Below, in pieces: positions 5,611-7,231 of a stretch of DNA of 7,231 bases. The position numbers and the translations under genes are program-made. The notes beneath the pieces are model-generated. The model was given only the letters and a program-made list of their open reading frames with translations, was not told the origin of the DNA and did not search any database. The DNA comes from CAIQOK01 sp043781315. GTDB lineage: Bacteria; Verrucomicrobiota; Verrucomicrobiia; Limisphaerales; CAIQOK01. How positions within the stretch are numbered: the stretch's first letter is position 1; each line of letters begins with the position of its first letter. The stretch is from contig JAYWBR010000092.1 of NCBI GenBank assembly GCA_043781315.1, positions 1-7,231 on the forward strand, written 5' to 3'.

Positions 5611-5706
5611 TGAACGTGACAGCCCAGAATGGGTCTGCCTCCACTGGCCACGCTAACGTCCGGCGAAATAAATCAGGAGACGTGTGGGTTTGCCGAAGCT
5701 GGCAAG
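5611..5706 (-). promoter_or_regulatory. Shared intergenic cassette, copy E, overlapping the 3' end of the replication-relaxation gene
   Basis: Minus strand: dyad TTGCC-AGCTTC-GGCAA (5705-5690), ACCCACAC, GTCTCC (5681-5676), exactly 20 bases beginning with TGA, -10-like TAGCGT (5655-5650), a divergent leader, then CGTTCATCACAACC and the ribosome site. The 30-base dyad-to-GTCTCC block is in frame as the last ten codons of the upstream gene. The GGGTTCA direct repeat is replaced by a bulged hairpin (5637-5620). No terminator precedes this copy. Confidence 0.65.
5620..5637 (-). promoter_or_regulatory. Leader hairpin of the primase operon
   Basis: On the minus strand CAG-A-CCCA pairs with TGGG-CTG around the loop TTC: seven pairs with one bulged A. 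It occupies the part of the leader that carries GGGTTCACAGGGTTCA in copies C and D. No T-run follows, so it is not a terminator. Its importance is uncertain. Confidence 0.35.
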
Positions 5707-6581
5707 TCCACGAGAGCGGACATGGCGGCGGCTTTGCCGCATTGCCAAACGGCGGAGAGCACATCGCGCTGCAAAACAGAATCGTCGGCGAAAAGAAATA
5801 GCCCGTGGCCGCGCTGCAATCGGGAACAGGCATCGAGCAGTGATTTTACCCGCGCGGCGCTGGTGGTGACGGTCAGCACCCGGAAACGTGGGATGCCCAG
5901 ATGCCGCTGGTGAACCTTGCTGGTCCAAGTTGCTTCGTAAGCGAGCAACTTCCGGTAAAATGAGGACTGCGCTAATTTTTCGCGGACGACGGGCATGGTG
6001 CCACGGTCGGCTTCGAGGAAATAATAGACCCGCTGCAACTGCCGGTTTTGATCTGCGTATTCTAATGCGAACACCCGGTCGGGAATGACACCGAGTTTGG
6101 TGCCGTCCCGGATTTTTACCCGCCAATGCAACGGCGCCTCGACGGGTATATTTAATTCATCTTCATATAACAACCGGATGCCGCGCTGCCGGCAGGTAAG
6201 TTCGAGCGACACCATGACATCGGAAACCAACAGCGCGTGCGCCAGATACATGCGGCCGATGCCGCGATTCTTTTCGCCCCAGGACGCCGGATTGAGTTGC
6301 AGCAGTGAACCGCTCTTGTTTCCTAAACCGTAAGCGATAGTTTGGGAGCCGCTGCGTTCGTAGTATTGAAGCTGGGCGCGGGGGCGTTCCAAGTAGCCGT
6401 GATGAAACAGCCATTGCAACCGGCGGGACAAATTCTGTGTGCTGCCGCCAATCAAAGCGATGATTTGATGGGAACGCAAAAAACGATGCCGGTGAATGAG
6501 CCGGATGATTTTGTGGTCACGTTCCGTCAACCGTATAGTTGCGACCGTGCTGGCACGCTGAAAACGGGGAAGGCGGGACAT
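5673..6581 (-). CDS. Replication-relaxation family protein (winged-helix N-terminus)
   Basis: The 302-residue protein fits the replication-relaxation family found on plasmids and integrative elements. Residues about 18-70 look like a winged-helix DNA-binding domain (RLTERDHKIIRLIHRHRFL; SRRLQWLFHHGYLERP). The middle has YLAHALLVSD (112-121). The hallmark part is IPDRVFALEY (166-175) followed by YYFLEADRGTMPVVREKL (186-203), whose D168, E190, D192 and K202 are conserved-looking polar residues that could form a nuclease-like site (speculative). Such proteins are linked to plasmid replication, with the mechanism not settled as far as I know. The ATG has GGCGGG immediately before it, a poor ribosome site, so the start is less certain than for the other genes. 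The last ten residues, LPASANPHVS, are encoded exactly by cassette copy E, and the TGA follows at once, so the original C-terminus may have been replaced. Confidence 0.86.
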   Translation of the reverse strand: MSRLPRFQRASTVATIRLTERDHKIIRLIHRHRFLRSHQIIALIGGSTQNLSRRLQWLFHHGYLERPRAQLQYYERSGSQTIAYGLGNKSGSLLQLNPASWGEKNRGIGRMYLAHALLVSDVMVSLELTCRQRGIRLLYEDELNIPVEAPLHWRVKIRDGTKLGVIPDRVFALEYADQNRQLQRVYYFLEADRGTMPVVREKLAQSSFYRKLLAYEATWTSKVHQRHLGIPRFRVLTVTTSAARVKSLLDACSRLQRGHGLFLFADDSVLQRDVLSAVWQCGKAAAMSALVDLPASANPHVS

Positions 6582-6613
6582 CCCGCCAGCATGAAAGCAA
6601 TTTCAGAAAATCA

Positions 6614-6643
6614 AACGACGTGCGGAATTGTCGGTTGTGGCAA
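6614..6643 (-). promoter_or_regulatory. Degenerate shared cassette, copy F, upstream of the replication-relaxation gene
   Basis: Minus strand: TTGCC-ACAACC-GACAA (6643-6628), then TTCCGCAC and GTCGTT in place of GTCTCC. The spacing of dyad and box equals that of the other copies. At the expected distance the -10 position reads CATGCT rather than TAnnnT, and the leader is missing because the start codon follows within a few bases. It is either a decayed copy or a promoter for a leaderless message. Confidence 0.45.
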
Positions 6644-6649
6644 GCCAAC

Positions 6650-7216
6650 TCACTTCCGCTCGTTCAATGCCGGAAGCGCGTTCACGATCTTCATCGTCTC
6701 GATGCTCACGCGGACGACGCGTTTGAGCAGGTCGAGGATGTAGCGCGGTTGCTTGTGTTCGCGCGCCCAATCGTTCGGGTCGTTGCGGATGCCGCTGTCT
6801 TTGTCCACGGTGATTTGGTAGCGCTCCATGATCCATTCCAGCGCGGGCTTGCCGTTCACGACGTAATCGTAGGCTTCGAGCGGGATGCCGGTGAGCGTGA
6901 TACGGGCGTTGTAATGGATGGTCGTTTTGTCCACCTGCTTGTCCTTGCGACCAAACGTCATTTTCTGCACGATAAAATCTTTGGCCGGATCGCTCAAGAG
7001 TTCACTGGCGAATTCCTGCACCGGCCACGGCTCGACGGTTTCATAATTCAGATGCCATTGCGCGAGGTCGCGGCCCGCCTGGCTGAACCGCCAGAAATCC
7101 GCCGTCTTGCCCATGAAGGGTAGGCGCGGCAGCATCTTTTTCGCTTCTTCACGGATCTTAGTGGCTAGGTTTGGGGGTGCTTGGCACCGTCGCCAAACCA
7201 GCCAGCCCGTTCTCAC
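6650..7216 (-). pseudogene. 3' remnant of a type ISP restriction-modification enzyme (C-terminal specificity region)
   Basis: Residues from about 28 onward resemble the C-terminal part of type ISP restriction-modification/helicase proteins: LPRLPFM, DFWRFSQAGRDLAQWHLNYETVEPWP (39-64), then KTTIHYNARITLTGIPLEAYDYVVNG, ALEWIMERYQITVDKDSGIRNDPNDW and PRYILDLLKRVVRVSIETMKIV. Full proteins of this type are several times longer, with nuclease, helicase and methylase domains upstream. Here the frame is open to the window edge, but codons upstream of about 7150 cover a palindrome and spell a W/R-rich stretch that does not look like the family. I infer a 5' truncation joined to foreign non-coding DNA. 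The only visible start is GTG at 7216, without a convincing ribosome site. A gene continuing beyond the window cannot be fully excluded. No terminator follows the TGA stop; degenerate cassette copy F begins seven bases after it. Confidence 0.7.
7168..7199. repeat. 32-base nested palindrome at the broken end of the type ISP remnant
   Basis: Outer arms GGTTTGG (7168-7174) and CCAAACC (7193-7199) enclose an inner hairpin, GGTGC (7176-7180) with GCACC (7184-7188) around the loop TTG. This two-tier inverted repeat resembles dispersed REP-like intergenic elements more than coding sequence. It lies just upstream of where family similarity of the neighbouring gene begins. Only one copy is in the window, so repetition elsewhere is unproven. 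Confidence 0.6.
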
Positions 7217-7231
7217 TGGAGCAAAACCTCT

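Noticed and set aside
931..5706. CRISPR array or iteron cluster.
   Set aside because: Copies are separated by whole genes at irregular distances and have no spacer structure; iterons would cluster at one origin.
746..5801. Three plus-strand reading frames (746-1126, 2145-2546, 5004-5801) share a peptide like GDVWTCxxWQ, as if they were a protein family.
   Set aside because: The shared peptide is the plus-strand translation of the conserved GGAGACGTGTGG-type block of cassettes A, B and E. The frames otherwise run antisense to well-supported genes. The signature is still useful for finding cassettes among spurious database proteins.
6539..7123. Plus-strand open frame of 194 codons.
   Set aside because: It is antisense to the type ISP remnant and the start of the replication-relaxation gene, has no family resemblance and no ribosome site; it is a shadow of GC-rich coding DNA.

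Overview
The window looks like part of the accessory (replication, DNA-handling and anti-restriction) module of a bacterial integrative element or plasmid. Every supported gene lies on the minus strand, so the region reads from high to low coordinates. The organism is a moderately high-GC bacterium using the standard code and AGGAG-type ribosome sites. The gene set (replication-relaxation protein, short DnaG-like primase, DUF6166-type protein, N6-methylase-like protein, ArdC-like protein) is one I associate with conjugative elements. Verrucomicrobiota or a related phylum is my best guess for the host, on weak grounds.

In order of transcription: a 5'-truncated remnant of a type ISP restriction-modification enzyme (7216-6650) preceded by a palindrome (7199-7168); a replication-relaxation family protein (6581-5673); a three-gene overlapping operon of CHC2/TOPRIM primase (5582-4545), DUF6166-like protein (4548-4222) and a methylase-like protein without a visible NPPY motif (4225-3479); a two-gene overlapping operon of a CxxC/CxxC protein (3336-3007) and a small basic protein (3010-2705); a 91-residue plasmid-type protein (2564-2289); a WGR-domain ATP-dependent DNA ligase (2130-1054); and an ArdC-like ssDNA-binding metallopeptidase (903-1).

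The most striking feature is not a gene. Five intergenic spaces carry the same DNA cassette, and a sixth carries a degraded version. Read on the minus strand, each has a dyad TTGCC-N6-GGCAA, eight bases, GTCTCC, exactly 20 variable bases, a -10-like hexamer TAnnnT, a leader that in three or four copies holds GGGTTCACAGGGTTCA or a close variant, and then the ribosome site and start codon. In four of the copies a strong rho-independent terminator for the preceding unit runs directly into the dyad. The region is therefore built as insulated modules (terminator, shared promoter/operator, leader, one to three genes), which suggests one element-encoded regulator switches them together. One copy supplies the last ten codons of the replication-relaxation gene.
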